NCBI GenBank assembly: GCA_028873125.1
Contig: JAGWMQ010000010.1
Coordinates: 1 to 52,796, forward strand
DNA from: Verrucomicrobiota bacterium
GTDB lineage: Bacteria; Verrucomicrobiota; Verrucomicrobiia; Limisphaerales; UBA11358
DNA: 52,796 nucleotides
Direction: 5' to 3'
Shown in pieces: positions 1-11,150 of this stretch (its first letter is position 1; each line of letters opens with the position of its first letter). The notes under the pieces were generated by a model that searched no databases, was not told the DNA's origin, and was given only the letters and a program-made list of their open reading frames with translations. Made by a program: the position numbers and the translations under genes.

Positions 1-1349
1 GAACCGGAACCGTGCTGGATGCGCGCGTCCATGCCGGCAAAAAAATTGAGCACGTTCCCGTGTTCCACCATCACCCCCTTCGGCCGGCCGGTCGAGCCGG
101 AGGTGTAGATGACATAGGCGAGGTGATGCGGGCTCACGCGGCGATCCACGTTGTCCGCGGGTTCAGAGGCGATCAATGGCCAGTCCGCGTCCAGGCGCAC
201 CCGCGGCGTCCGTCCGGGAGGCAGCGACGACATCAGCCGCTCCTGAGTAAGCAACACCTTGACTCGCGCATCCTCGATCATGTAACCAAGCCGTTCCGCG
301 GGATACGCCGGATCAAGCGGAAGGTATGCGCCCCCCGACTTCAGTATCCCCAGCAGGCCCACCAGCATCTCCAACGAGCGCTCGGCGCACAGGCCGACCA
401 GCACGTCCGGTCCCACGCCGAGTCGGCAGAGGCGGGAGGCGACCTGGTTCGCGCGCGCGTTCAGTTCGGCGTAGGTCAGTTGCCGGTCCCGGCAAATCGC
501 GGCGATGGCCTGGGGAGTCTTCCTCGCCTGCGCTTCAATGAGTTGATGGATGCCCGTCGCGATCGGAATTTCTGCCTGGGTGGCGTTCCACTCCACCAAC
601 AACTGCCGGAGTTCAGCCGCGCCAAGGAGATTCAGCCGCTCGAGGGTCGAGTCCGGTTCGGCGGCCATTCCCGCCAGCAGATTTCCGAGATGCCCGGCCA
701 GTCTTTCCACGGTGGCGCGTTCAAAAAGTTCGGCGTCGTAATCGCAAGTCAACTCCAGGCAATCGCCGGCTTCGTGTGCCTGCAAGACCAGCGAGTAATT
801 CATCAAATGGTCTGCGCCGAATGACTCAAGCGGGCACGAGAAGTCGGCCGGATTGGAGTCCGGTTCATGGAAGATGAGGGCCACGTTGAACAGACCTCCC
901 TCGTGCGCTCCCGGCTGTAGCAGTTCGAGCACGGCGTCGAGGGGCACCTCCAGACGCCTGCCCGCCTCGCGGACGGTTGCGGCAATTTGAACCACCAAAT
1001 TCCGGGCCGTGCTGTGGCCCGCCAACCGCGTGCGCAAGGCCACCAGTTGCCGACGCGCCGGGCCTGAGCCGGCACCGAGAACCGTGCCAACGACAAGGTC
1101 CGTCTGGCCCGAGTAACGGAACAGGAGCGTTTTAAGCGCGGCCAGCAGCACCACATCGAGTGTTGTGTCCGCGCGCGCCGCCAGGCGCTTGACACCGTGC
1201 CAGAGTTCGGAACCGAGTTTCGTCGTGGTTGTCTCCCGCAGGAAGGAGGCAACCGGCGGACGTTCCTTGTCCCAAGGCAGATTCGGGGGCGGAGGCGGAT
1301 CCGCCAACCGACTCAACCAATACGTCGTCTGCTGATTCGTGGCATTCAT
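1..1349 (-). CDS. Non-ribosomal peptide synthetase, partial (half C domain + A domain, runs off window)
   Basis: The reading frame is open from an ATG at 1349 to the window edge, about 449 residues. The first 220 residues resemble only the C-terminal lobe of a condensation domain: they begin at the YWLSRLAD segment, which lies after the catalytic HHxxxDG in normal C domains, and continue with a RYSGQTDLVVGT stretch. No HHxxxDG is present. An adenylation domain follows, with motif LTYAELNARANQVA, the A2 motif LKSGGAYLPLDPAYP and the A3 loop YTSGSTGRPKGV near 90-125. The rest of the A domain, any carrier domain and any release domain lie outside the window, so the substrate cannot be read. It is 67 bases downstream of the carbamoyltransferase and probably cotranscribed. 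No strong Shine-Dalgarno is seen before this ATG, so the start is moderately certain, but the frame upstream shows no missing N-lobe. Confidence 0.85.
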   Translation of the reverse strand, partial: MNATNQQTTYWLSRLADPPPPPNLPWDKERPPVASFLRETTTTKLGSELWHGVKRLAARADTTLDVVLLAALKTLLFRYSGQTDLVVGTVLGAGSGPARRQLVALRTRLAGHSTARNLVVQIAATVREAGRRLEVPLDAVLELLQPGAHEGGLFNVALIFHEPDSNPADFSCPLESFGADHLMNYSLVLQAHEAGDCLELTCDYDAELFERATVERLAGHLGNLLAGMAAEPDSTLERLNLLGAAELRQLLVEWNATQAEIPIATGIHQLIEAQARKTPQAIAAICRDRQLTYAELNARANQVASRLCRLGVGPDVLVGLCAERSLEMLVGLLGILKSGGAYLPLDPAYPAERLGYMIEDARVKVLLTQERLMSSLPPGRTPRVRLDADWPLIASEPADNVDRRVSPHHLAYVIYTSGSTGRPKGVMVEHGNVLNFFAGMDARIQHGSG

Positions 1350-1416
1350 GATACGGGGTTGGGTTATGCCGGCTACTCGGAAGGAACTGTCGTCGCGAAC
1401 CGTGAGCGGCGCTGAA

Positions 1417-3243
1417 TCAGGCGCACTCTGCCAAAGCCGTTGTCGCCTGCGGCACGCGCCCGGGCCGGGTTTGAAACTCGGGCTTCAGTTCCACCAAATA
1501 ATCCCCCAGAATCAGGGCGTCCAGGCGGGCATTTCTGAACGTGTTGACCGCCTCCCGGGGCGTGCAAACAATCGGCTCGCCTTTGACATTGAACGAAGTG
1601 TTAAGGACGAGGGGCAGGCCGGTGACACGTTCAAACGCCTTCAACAGTTTCCACAGCCGGGGGTTGTCCCGCTCCGAGACCGTTTGCACCCGGGCCGAGC
1701 CATCCACGTGCGTGACCGCCGGGAGGGCCTTCCGGTAAGCGGGAAGAACCTGCGTCACGTAAAGCATGTGCGCAAAAGCGTCCTCGTCGCCTGGAGCGAT
1801 GTCGAAATACCGTCTCGCCGCCTCGCTCGTGACGACCGGGGCAAACGGACGAAAACCTTCCCTTTTTTTCACCAGACTGTTGACGCGGTCTCTCATGCCG
1901 GGGTCGCGCGGGTCCGCCAGAATGCTCCGGCTGCCCAGCGCCCGCGGCCCAAACTCCATGCGGCCCTGGAACCAGGCGACGATTTCTCCGGCGGCAAGGC
2001 GCTCCGCGACTTGCCGGCACAATTCGTCGAACGAATCGGCCTTGGACCAGACACAATCCGTCTGCTCGTCGAGGACCGTTTTGATTTCGCTCTCCCCAAA
2101 TTCCGGCCCCCACAGCGGCACCGCCATTTTCCGGGGTTTGAAACCCGGATACTGCAGCCTCTGCGCGTAAAGCGCCGCTCCCAGGGCGCATCCGTCGTCT
2201 CCCGCCGCCGGTTGAACAAACATGCGCTCAAACAAGCGACTCCTCCGGAGGACGCCGTTGACGGAGCAATTCAGGGCGACTCCGCCGGCCAGGCAGAGGC
2301 GGCTCTGGCCGGTTTCGCGTTTGAAATGCCGCACGACATGCAGTTGGCACGTCTGCAGCACCGCCTGCAGGGCCGCGGCAATATCCTTGTGGTCCTGGGT
2401 GATTTCGTCCTCCGGCTCGCGCGGCGGACCGAAGCGCTCCGACAACAGCCGCAGGATCCCCGCGTGCGTTTCTCTTTCCAGCGGTGTTTTGTCGCCGGCA
2501 AAGGCGGGAATTGTGTAGGTGCCGTCGTTTTTTAAATTGACCAACTCCATCACCTTGTCGAAGTGGCGTCGCGGATTGCCATACGGCGCCAGCCCCATCA
2601 CCTTGTATTCGTCCATGTTCATGTAGAAACCCAGATGGAGCGTGAAAACGCCGTATAAAATTCCCAGGGAATGGAACGCAGGCGCCTGCTTCAAGATTTT
2701 GATCTCCGTCCCCTGCCCCAGCGCCACCATCATGCTGTGGACTTCGCCCATGCCATCACTCACCAGGATCAGCGAATCCTCAAAGCCGCTGAGGTAGAAC
2801 GCGCTGGCCGCATGCGCCAGGTGGTGCGGCACGGCAATGAACTTTCGCTCCCAGTCCACGCCCGGAAAATAACGGGCCAGGTGCCCCTTTTGAACTTCCG
2901 GCGAATACAGATCCTCATATTGCTTCCGTGCATACTCCGGCTCCTGGAAGGCGAATTGGAAGGGTTCATAGGCGAATCCATGAGCCAGGAAATCCACCTC
3001 GTTGATTTTGATGTTCCCGGCCCGCAGGCAATATTGAATGGCCCGTACGGGAAAATCGCCCGTGGCCTTCTCGCGGGTGAACCGTTCCTCGGCCGCGGCC
3101 GCGACCACCCCGCCGGCATCCACCAGCGCGGCGGCGGAGTCGAAGCCCTGGTTGATCCGGTATTGGCGCCTGGACAATCCCGGGAATTCCCGGGTCTTGA
3201 ACGCGACGTTCTGATGCACGCCGCTGATTCCGATGATCTTCAT
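1417..3243 (-). CDS. NodU/CmcH-family O-carbamoyltransferase
   Basis: 608 residues, the usual size for this family, which moves a carbamoyl group from carbamoyl phosphate, through a carbamoyl-adenylate, to a hydroxyl of a sugar or natural product. The N-terminal Kae1/YrdC-like kinase-fold part contains the metal-binding HHLAHAAS at residues 140-147, then SDGMGE and YKVMGLAPYG. The C-terminal half has QGRMEFGPRALGSRSILADP and VLNTSFNVKGEPI, both hallmarks of the family. The start at 3243 is preceded by a good GGAGG. It lies 20 bases after the monooxygenase gene and before the partial NRPS. Known relatives act on Nod factors, cephamycin, novobiocin and aminoglycosides. Whether the acceptor here is the polysaccharide or the peptide product is not visible. 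Confidence 0.93.
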   Translation of the reverse strand: MKIIGISGVHQNVAFKTREFPGLSRRQYRINQGFDSAAALVDAGGVVAAAAEERFTREKATGDFPVRAIQYCLRAGNIKINEVDFLAHGFAYEPFQFAFQEPEYARKQYEDLYSPEVQKGHLARYFPGVDWERKFIAVPHHLAHAASAFYLSGFEDSLILVSDGMGEVHSMMVALGQGTEIKILKQAPAFHSLGILYGVFTLHLGFYMNMDEYKVMGLAPYGNPRRHFDKVMELVNLKNDGTYTIPAFAGDKTPLERETHAGILRLLSERFGPPREPEDEITQDHKDIAAALQAVLQTCQLHVVRHFKRETGQSRLCLAGGVALNCSVNGVLRRSRLFERMFVQPAAGDDGCALGAALYAQRLQYPGFKPRKMAVPLWGPEFGESEIKTVLDEQTDCVWSKADSFDELCRQVAERLAAGEIVAWFQGRMEFGPRALGSRSILADPRDPGMRDRVNSLVKKREGFRPFAPVVTSEAARRYFDIAPGDEDAFAHMLYVTQVLPAYRKALPAVTHVDGSARVQTVSERDNPRLWKLLKAFERVTGLPLVLNTSFNVKGEPIVCTPREAVNTFRNARLDALILGDYLVELKPEFQTRPGRVPQATTALAECA

Positions 3244-3263
3244 TTGAACCTCCGGATGTGATT

Positions 3264-4583
3264 TTATGGTTGGAAACGAAAAGACCGAGGTTTCGGCCCG
3301 GAAAACATCGTTTTGATTAGTTGCGTGTTAGTGGGATACGGGAAGCGGTTCCGGCGCGGCAAAACCGCCGGACCGCCTGGTTGAATCTCGACTGGAAAAT
3401 CATCCGCAGATCGTCTCCCCTCCTGGCCGGCGACCGCATGGTCATTTGCCTGTTCGCGGACCCGGTTCAAAAACGGCAGGCTCGCCATGACCTGCTCCGT
3501 GGGGACACCAAAATCCAGCAGACAGGCGATCTCGTCCACCCCGGCCCGCTTGCAGCGTTCGGCCATGCGCAGGCAGGTGGCAGGCGTTCCGAAAAGCCCG
3601 CTGGTCTCGAAGTAACGTTCAAAGGCAAAATCGAGCATCGCCTCGATCTCCTCCTCCGGCAGACGGTCCAAGTCCATGTTCTGCGGCGTCTCACAAGCGC
3701 CACCGGACGACTTGTCCGCCGGAGACAACCCGGCGAAGCCGAGCAGCAGTTTCAGCGAACTGCGCAGGTAGGCCTTCAACGGCTGGCGGACCAGATCACA
3801 CACTCCGTCGTCCTCCCCGCCCACGAAGGTGTGCAACATCAGCGTCACCCGTCCGGTGGCCGGGTCATGACCGGCCGCTTTCCGCGCCTGGCGATAGACG
3901 GCGATCTTTTGGGTCACGTCGTCGAGCGTTTGACCGAGCAGATGGGTGAGCACGTTGGCGCCCAGCTCTCCGGCCTGGCGATAGGTGTCGGGATTTCCCG
4001 CCGTGGTCACCCAGAAGGGCAGCTCGGGTTGCACCGGCCGCGGCAGGGTCTGGATGGCGACCTCCTGTCCGAACGGATTGCGGAAGGCGAGCTTTTCGCC
4101 CCGCCAGAGGCGCCGGACTTGGTCAATTTGCTCCAACATCACGCGCTTCTTGTCCGCGTGGTTCTCCGGACGCAGGAGAAAGTCATTGGGCTGCCAGCCG
4201 GACGCGAAGGCGATGGCCACCCGGCCGTTGCTCAGGTTGTCCACAACGGCCCAATCCTCGGCGATGCGGATCGGGTGATGCAAGGGCGAGACGCAACTGC
4301 CGGCGCGAATGCCCAGACGCCCGGTGACCGCCGCCAAGGCGGCGCCCGTCACGCACGGATTCGGATAGGGGCTGCCGAAGGCGTGGAAGTGCCGTTCCGG
4401 GGTCCACACGGCCTCAAAGCCGTTCCAATCAAAATACTTCGCCCCTTCCAGCATCAGGCGATACTTGTCGCGGCCGGGCGCGTCGTCGTTGCCCCACAAG
4501 AACAGGCTGAAGCCGAGCGGCCGGCGTTCTATCTCCCCGTCCGGAAAACAACCAACAGACACGGCGTCCTTCATTGTCATCAT
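3264..4583 (-). CDS. NRPS-associated luciferase-like (LLM) flavin monooxygenase
   Basis: About 439 residues. The start at 4583 is chosen because a perfect AAGGAGG lies just upstream; the ATG at 4580 is an alternative. The fold is the bacterial luciferase TIM barrel: GFSLFLWGNDDA near the N terminus, YFDWNGFEAVWTPERHFH, the conserved ASGWQPNDF, PFWVTTAGNPDTYRQAGE and GANVLTHLLGQ. These match the natural-product LLM subfamily (MupA/Atu3671-like), normally found beside or fused to NRPS and PKS modules, where it hydroxylates or otherwise oxidises a carrier-bound intermediate using reduced FMN. It sits 34 bases after the C-A-T NRPS. The last 45 or so residues are arginine- and proline-rich and lie outside the fold, suggesting a C-terminal extension into spacer DNA. 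Confidence 0.9.
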   Translation of the reverse strand: MMTMKDAVSVGCFPDGEIERRPLGFSLFLWGNDDAPGRDKYRLMLEGAKYFDWNGFEAVWTPERHFHAFGSPYPNPCVTGAALAAVTGRLGIRAGSCVSPLHHPIRIAEDWAVVDNLSNGRVAIAFASGWQPNDFLLRPENHADKKRVMLEQIDQVRRLWRGEKLAFRNPFGQEVAIQTLPRPVQPELPFWVTTAGNPDTYRQAGELGANVLTHLLGQTLDDVTQKIAVYRQARKAAGHDPATGRVTLMLHTFVGGEDDGVCDLVRQPLKAYLRSSLKLLLGFAGLSPADKSSGGACETPQNMDLDRLPEEEIEAMLDFAFERYFETSGLFGTPATCLRMAERCKRAGVDEIACLLDFGVPTEQVMASLPFLNRVREQANDHAVAGQEGRRSADDFPVEIQPGGPAVLPRRNRFPYPTNTQLIKTMFSGPKPRSFRFQP

Positions 4584-4617
4584 CACTGCCTCCTTGATTT
4601 CCCGGTTGCGTTGGCCG

Positions 4618-7600
4618 TCACAACTCGATTTCTTCCCGACCGCCGGCGGCGCGGCCCGACGACTTCGATTTTTGCACCCAGGCCAATTCCGCCACTGCCT
4701 CCGCCAGCCGGGCGGGCGTCGGGCGCTCGAAAAGCAGGCGCATCGGCAGGTCGGAGCCGGTCGCGGCCCGAAGCTGGAGCATGAGTCGGGCGGCCATAAG
4801 GGAGTGGCCGCCAAGGTCGAAAAAACTGTCGCCCGCGCCAAAATCCGACCGGCCCAACACGCTGCGAAACACATTGATGACCATTTCTTCCGTCGGAGTT
4901 CGCGGCACCCCGGCAATCGGCCGCGGTGCTCCGTCAATCTGGTCCGGCGCCGGCAGCGCCTGGCGATCGAGTTTTCCGTTGGGAGTTCGCGGCAGGGCCT
5001 CCAGCCGGACAAAGCAGGCGGGGACCATGTACTCAGGCAGTGCGGCGCGCAGGAGCGCGCGCAACTCTTCGGTCACGCCGGCGGGAGGATTTTCAGCGGC
5101 AAAATAGGCCACCAAGTTCCGGTCTCCCGGCCGCGCTTCGCGCGCGATGACCACAACTTCGCGAACCGCCGGGTGTCGCGCGATGACGGCTTCGATTTCC
5201 CCGGGTTCAATCCGAAAACCGCGGAGTTTGATTTGGCCGTCCAATCGGCCGAGGTGTTCGAGCGTGCCGTCGCCGCGCCAGCGGGCACGATCGCCGGTGC
5301 GATAAAGCCGGACGCCGGGAATCGCGCCAAATGGGTCCGGGATAAACCGCTCTGCCGTCAACCCGGGCCGGTTCCAATAGCCCCGACCGACGCCGTCGCC
5401 GCCGACGCACAGCTCGCCGGGCACGCCGACCGGGCACAAATTCTTTCGCGCATCCAGAATCCGAACGGTGGTGTTGGCGATCGGCCCGCCGATGGAAATT
5501 CCGTTCGAGGTGTCGGTAATGCGGGCGCACGTGGACCAGACCGTGGTTTCGGTGGGGCCGTACATGTTCCACAACTCGACGCCGCGCGCGATCAACTGAT
5601 CGGCCAGCGCTTTGGGCAATGCTTCGCCGCCGACCACGGCTTTAAACCGGAGTTTCGGGGTCCAGCCTGTCTCCAACAACAGTTGCCAAGTGACGGGCGT
5701 GGCCTGCATGACAGTGGCATGATGCTGTTCGAGGAGCGCGGCGAGGGCCTGGCCGTCCATGGCCTGCTCGCGGGTCGCAAGGACCACCCTGGCCCCCGTC
5801 GTGAGCGGGAGCAGCAGTTCGAGCACGGCGATGTCAAAGGACAACGTGGTGACCGCCAGCAGCGTGTCATCGGCGGTCAACCCCGGCTCGCGCGCCATGC
5901 TGGTCAGAAAGTTGACCACCGCGCGGTGCGGAATGACGACGCCCTTGGGTTTGCCGGTGGAACCGGAGGTGTAGATGACATATGCCGTGTCATCGGGCCT
6001 CGCGCCCAGGTTGTCCGCCGGCGGTCCTCCGTCTGGAGCGGAAGCGATGGCCCCGGCATCGGCATCAAGCAGCACTTGGCGCTCGCGGGGCAGGCCGAAG
6101 CAACCCGCCAACCTCGCAGTGGAAACCACCAGGGCCAGTTGAGCGTCGTCGGCCATGAAGCGCAGACGGTCCTGCGGGAATGAAGGATCGAGCGGCACGT
6201 AAGCGGCGCCGCTTTTGAGGATGCCCAACAAACCCACGATCATTTCCAACGAGCGATCGACACAAATACCCACGCGCGTTCCGCGCCCCGCGCCCCGCCC
6301 GCGCAAATGATGGGCAACTTGATTGGAGCGGCGATCCAATTCACCGTAGCGAAGGCGCCGGCCTTCAAAACTGACGGCGATTGTCTCCGGCGTCCGCCCC
6401 GCCTGCGCCTCCAGCAAGTCGTGAATCCGCATGTCGCGAGGGTAATCGGCCTTGGTCCGGTTCCACTCCACCAACAATTGCCGACGCTCCGCCTCGGTGA
6501 GCATCGGCAATGCCGACACGTGACATTCGGGGGAAACGACCATGGCTTCCAGCAGCGAGCGCCAATGCGCCGCCATGCGCGCGATGGTTGAAGCGTCAAA
6601 CAGATCGGTGGCGTACTCGAAAATCGCGCGCAGCCCGTCGGCCGTCTCCTGCGTCCGCAGCATGAGGTCAACTCGCGCCACGCCGGGGTCAAGTTCCAGC
6701 GGCCGTTGCGTGAGTCCCGGCAGGTCCAGCGGCCGCAGCGGCATGTTCTCCAGCGCGAACATGACCTGGACCACGGGGTTGCGGCTGAGATCGCGCTCGG
6801 GCCGCATCTCCTCCACCAGCCGTTCAAAGGGCAGGTCCTGGTGCTCAAGGGCCTCCAGACACGTCTGGCGCACCCGGCGAAGAAATCCGCGGACCGTGGG
6901 ATCGCCGGACAGATCGGCGCGCAGCACCAACATGTTGACGAAGCAGCCCACGACCCCCTCGAATTCCGGGCGATTGCGATTGGCGACGGGCGTCCCGACC
7001 AGCAGGTCTTCCTGACCGCTGTAGCGCGAAAGCAGCATTGTGAACCCGGCCAGCAACGGCATGAACAGCGTCGCCTTCTCACCCAGCGCAAACCGGCGCA
7101 GTGCCTCGACCAGTTGCGGAGGCAGCGTGACCGAATAAACCGCCCCCCGGCTGCTCTCCACGGGGGGTCGCGCCCGGTCCGCGGGCAATTCGAGAACCTG
7201 CGGCGCTCCGGCCAGACCCGAGCGCCAGTGCCGGAGCAACTTCTCCAGCGCCTCGCCTTGCAGCCGCCGGCGTTGCCACTGTGCGAAGTCGCGATACTGG
7301 AGGCGGACCGGAGGCAAGGCCGGTGTTTCGCCCCGGGCGAGGCGCGCATACAGTTCGCCCAGTTCCCGGAACAAGATGCCCAGGGACCACCCGTCCGAAA
7401 TGATGTGGTGCATCGTCAGCAGCAGCACATGACGGTCGGCCGCCAGCCGGTAGAGTCGGCCCCGAAACAGCGGCCCGCGCGACAAGTCAAAGCCGCGCGA
7501 GATTTCCTCCCTCAGCAACTGCTCCAGTCGTCCGCGCCCCCTCGCTTCGCCGCTCAATTCCGTCAACGGCAACGTCCAGGCGCCCGGCGCAGACACCTGC

Positions 7601-7923
7601 TGCCGCGGTTGTCCCTCCTCCACGACAAACACCGTGCGCAACGACTCGTGCCGGCTGACGAGGGAGCCCAAGGCGCGCTCCAGCATCGGCAAGTTCAACA
7701 CTCCGCGCAGCTCAATCGCCATGGGAATGCTGTATGTCGTCCCGCCCGGCTCCATCTGATCCAGGAGCCAAAGCCGCTGCTGCGAGAAAGACAACTCCGC
7801 CCGCACGGGATCGGCGATCGTCTCCCTGGAGGGGGCTTTGAATCCGGACACCGAACGGGCGCTCCGCCGATCAGGGGGCAAAACGCTGCTCATCGTTTCA
7901 GAAGAATTTGGGAAGGCGTTCAT
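4618..7923 (-). CDS. Non-ribosomal peptide synthetase, single C-A-T module
   Basis: 1101 residues. The condensation domain (about 42-470) has the intact catalytic motif HHIISDG at 172-178 and the late RYSGQEDLLVGTPVANR. The adenylation domain (about 480-1000) has SGAAYVPLDPSFPQ, YVIYTSGSTGKPKGV, NMYGPTETTVWS, YRTGDRARW, GRLDGQIKLRGFR and the A10 lysine motif RTPNGKLDRQ. The carrier domain has LGGHSL with the phosphopantetheine serine at about 1041. Reading the ten specificity positions by eye gives D-I-L-Q-V-G-M-V-W-K, which resembles glycine codes; this is inference. No thioesterase or epimerase domain follows. The gene ends 34 bases before the monooxygenase. As a C domain comes first it needs an upstream donor, which may be the second NRPS or a carrier-bound acyl group. 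Confidence 0.95.
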   Translation of the reverse strand: MNAFPNSSETMSSVLPPDRRSARSVSGFKAPSRETIADPVRAELSFSQQRLWLLDQMEPGGTTYSIPMAIELRGVLNLPMLERALGSLVSRHESLRTVFVVEEGQPRQQVSAPGAWTLPLTELSGEARGRGRLEQLLREEISRGFDLSRGPLFRGRLYRLAADRHVLLLTMHHIISDGWSLGILFRELGELYARLARGETPALPPVRLQYRDFAQWQRRRLQGEALEKLLRHWRSGLAGAPQVLELPADRARPPVESSRGAVYSVTLPPQLVEALRRFALGEKATLFMPLLAGFTMLLSRYSGQEDLLVGTPVANRNRPEFEGVVGCFVNMLVLRADLSGDPTVRGFLRRVRQTCLEALEHQDLPFERLVEEMRPERDLSRNPVVQVMFALENMPLRPLDLPGLTQRPLELDPGVARVDLMLRTQETADGLRAIFEYATDLFDASTIARMAAHWRSLLEAMVVSPECHVSALPMLTEAERRQLLVEWNRTKADYPRDMRIHDLLEAQAGRTPETIAVSFEGRRLRYGELDRRSNQVAHHLRGRGAGRGTRVGICVDRSLEMIVGLLGILKSGAAYVPLDPSFPQDRLRFMADDAQLALVVSTARLAGCFGLPRERQVLLDADAGAIASAPDGGPPADNLGARPDDTAYVIYTSGSTGKPKGVVIPHRAVVNFLTSMAREPGLTADDTLLAVTTLSFDIAVLELLLPLTTGARVVLATREQAMDGQALAALLEQHHATVMQATPVTWQLLLETGWTPKLRFKAVVGGEALPKALADQLIARGVELWNMYGPTETTVWSTCARITDTSNGISIGGPIANTTVRILDARKNLCPVGVPGELCVGGDGVGRGYWNRPGLTAERFIPDPFGAIPGVRLYRTGDRARWRGDGTLEHLGRLDGQIKLRGFRIEPGEIEAVIARHPAVREVVVIAREARPGDRNLVAYFAAENPPAGVTEELRALLRAALPEYMVPACFVRLEALPRTPNGKLDRQALPAPDQIDGAPRPIAGVPRTPTEEMVINVFRSVLGRSDFGAGDSFFDLGGHSLMAARLMLQLRAATGSDLPMRLLFERPTPARLAEAVAELAWVQKSKSSGRAAGGREEIEL

Positions 7924-7935
7924 GCGAGGGTGCAG

Positions 7936-9087
7936 TCATGCCCGAAGAGCCGTGCGGCTCCCGGCCGTTGGAACAATTTGGTTTTGACGGGAGTTGGAGC
8001 GCCTCACGATCTTGGTGAAATCCGCCCTCCGGTCCACCGGGAAAACCACTGGAATGGAAAGTCGGTTCCGCAATCCGGCCGGCCGGGGCGCCCCGTTTGA
8101 GTGCGTGATTTCCTCGTAGAAGCGCTCCAGCTTTCGTGCCGCGCTCAAAACGGAAAGGTCTGCAACCCGGCTCCGGCAGTCGAGCCGCCCGCCGCGTTGG
8201 CGCACCAGATCAAGTTTGGCCGCTAGTTCCGCCGGATCCGCTGACGTGAGATGACAACCCTCGATGCCTTCGATTCGCTCGGCGACATCGCCGACGTCCA
8301 CCGAGACCACCGGCAGGCCGCACGCCAGCGCCTCCTTCACCACGGTGGGCGAACCTTCGTGCAGGGATGTCAGGAGCAAGGCGTCGCTCGCATTCAGCCA
8401 GACGGGCACCTCCACGTTTGGGACGCCGCTCATGTAATGCAGCGCTGCCGGGCGGCCGGATTGGTTCATTTGCGCGACCGCCGCGCCGGCCAGCCACGGC
8501 CGCTTCACCGGATCGCCGTTGTTGGAGGCAAATAGCACGTGGAACGAGTTCAGGTCCCAGTCCAGCCGCCGCTTGCAGGCCGACGGATCCATGGGCTTGA
8601 ACCGTTCCAGGTCAATCCCGCACGGTATCACGCGAATCTTGCCCGCCGCAGCCGCGCCGTTCAAGGCGCGCGCCAGATGCCGCGCCACCAGCACCACGCC
8701 GTCGGCTGCCCGCGCCGCCCTTCGCGAGCAATACACGCCGTAGCGCGAAATGATTTTCCGCACCCAGCCCGAAAGATTTTCGCCCAGCAAATCCGAGCCG
8801 TGAAAGGTCACCGCCACCGGACGGAGATGATGGCACCGCGCAATCTGGTCCGCCATCACCCCGCCATACATCACCTGAATGGCGTCAGGCCCGAACTCGG
8901 CCACTGCATCACGAAGCCTGTGGCGCAGCCGGTAATAGGCCGTCGGTCCTTCGCGCCGCCGGTCCACGAACAAAACGCGCACCTCGAGACCGATGGCCCG
9001 CAGACCGGCGATCTGTTCCCGCACGAAGACACCCTGCGCCGGGAACATCGCCGAGGGATACATGTTGGTGATGGCCAGAATTTTCAT
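7936..9087 (-). CDS. Glycosyltransferase, GT4/GT-B type
   Basis: 383 residues with the GT-B layout of retaining GT4 enzymes. The N-terminal domain begins MKILAITNMYPS with a GVFVREQIAGLR acceptor-side helix and contains TFHGSDLLGENLS. The C-terminal donor domain has RVIPCGIDLERFKP and, near 255-290, SLHEGSPTVVKEALACGLPVV, the EX7E-like nucleotide-sugar site. The last 45 residues are basic and unlike the family and may be an extension. It lies between the dehydratase (19 bases) and the NRPS (12 bases), so it is translated within the same operon. The sugar it transfers cannot be told from sequence. Confidence 0.9.
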   Translation of the reverse strand: MKILAITNMYPSAMFPAQGVFVREQIAGLRAIGLEVRVLFVDRRREGPTAYYRLRHRLRDAVAEFGPDAIQVMYGGVMADQIARCHHLRPVAVTFHGSDLLGENLSGWVRKIISRYGVYCSRRAARAADGVVLVARHLARALNGAAAAGKIRVIPCGIDLERFKPMDPSACKRRLDWDLNSFHVLFASNNGDPVKRPWLAGAAVAQMNQSGRPAALHYMSGVPNVEVPVWLNASDALLLTSLHEGSPTVVKEALACGLPVVSVDVGDVAERIEGIEGCHLTSADPAELAAKLDLVRQRGGRLDCRSRVADLSVLSAARKLERFYEEITHSNGAPRPAGLRNRLSIPVVFPVDRRADFTKIVRRSNSRQNQIVPTAGSRTALRA

Positions 9088-9106
9088 GGCGAGCGCAGGG
9101 AACCCT

Positions 9107-11095
<1,989 letters not shown>

Positions 11096-11150
11096 GGCGA
11101 TGGTCCTTCAGGTCGGTTGAAGTTGAAAGCGTATGGGTGCGGGCAAGGTT

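Noticed and set aside
6706-8100. Long plus-strand frames opposite the NRPS and glycosyltransferase genes (also 3321-4784, 9611-11320, 4465-6183)
   Set aside because: All lie opposite clear coding sequence with family motifs, and have Arg/Pro/Gln-rich shadow compositions.
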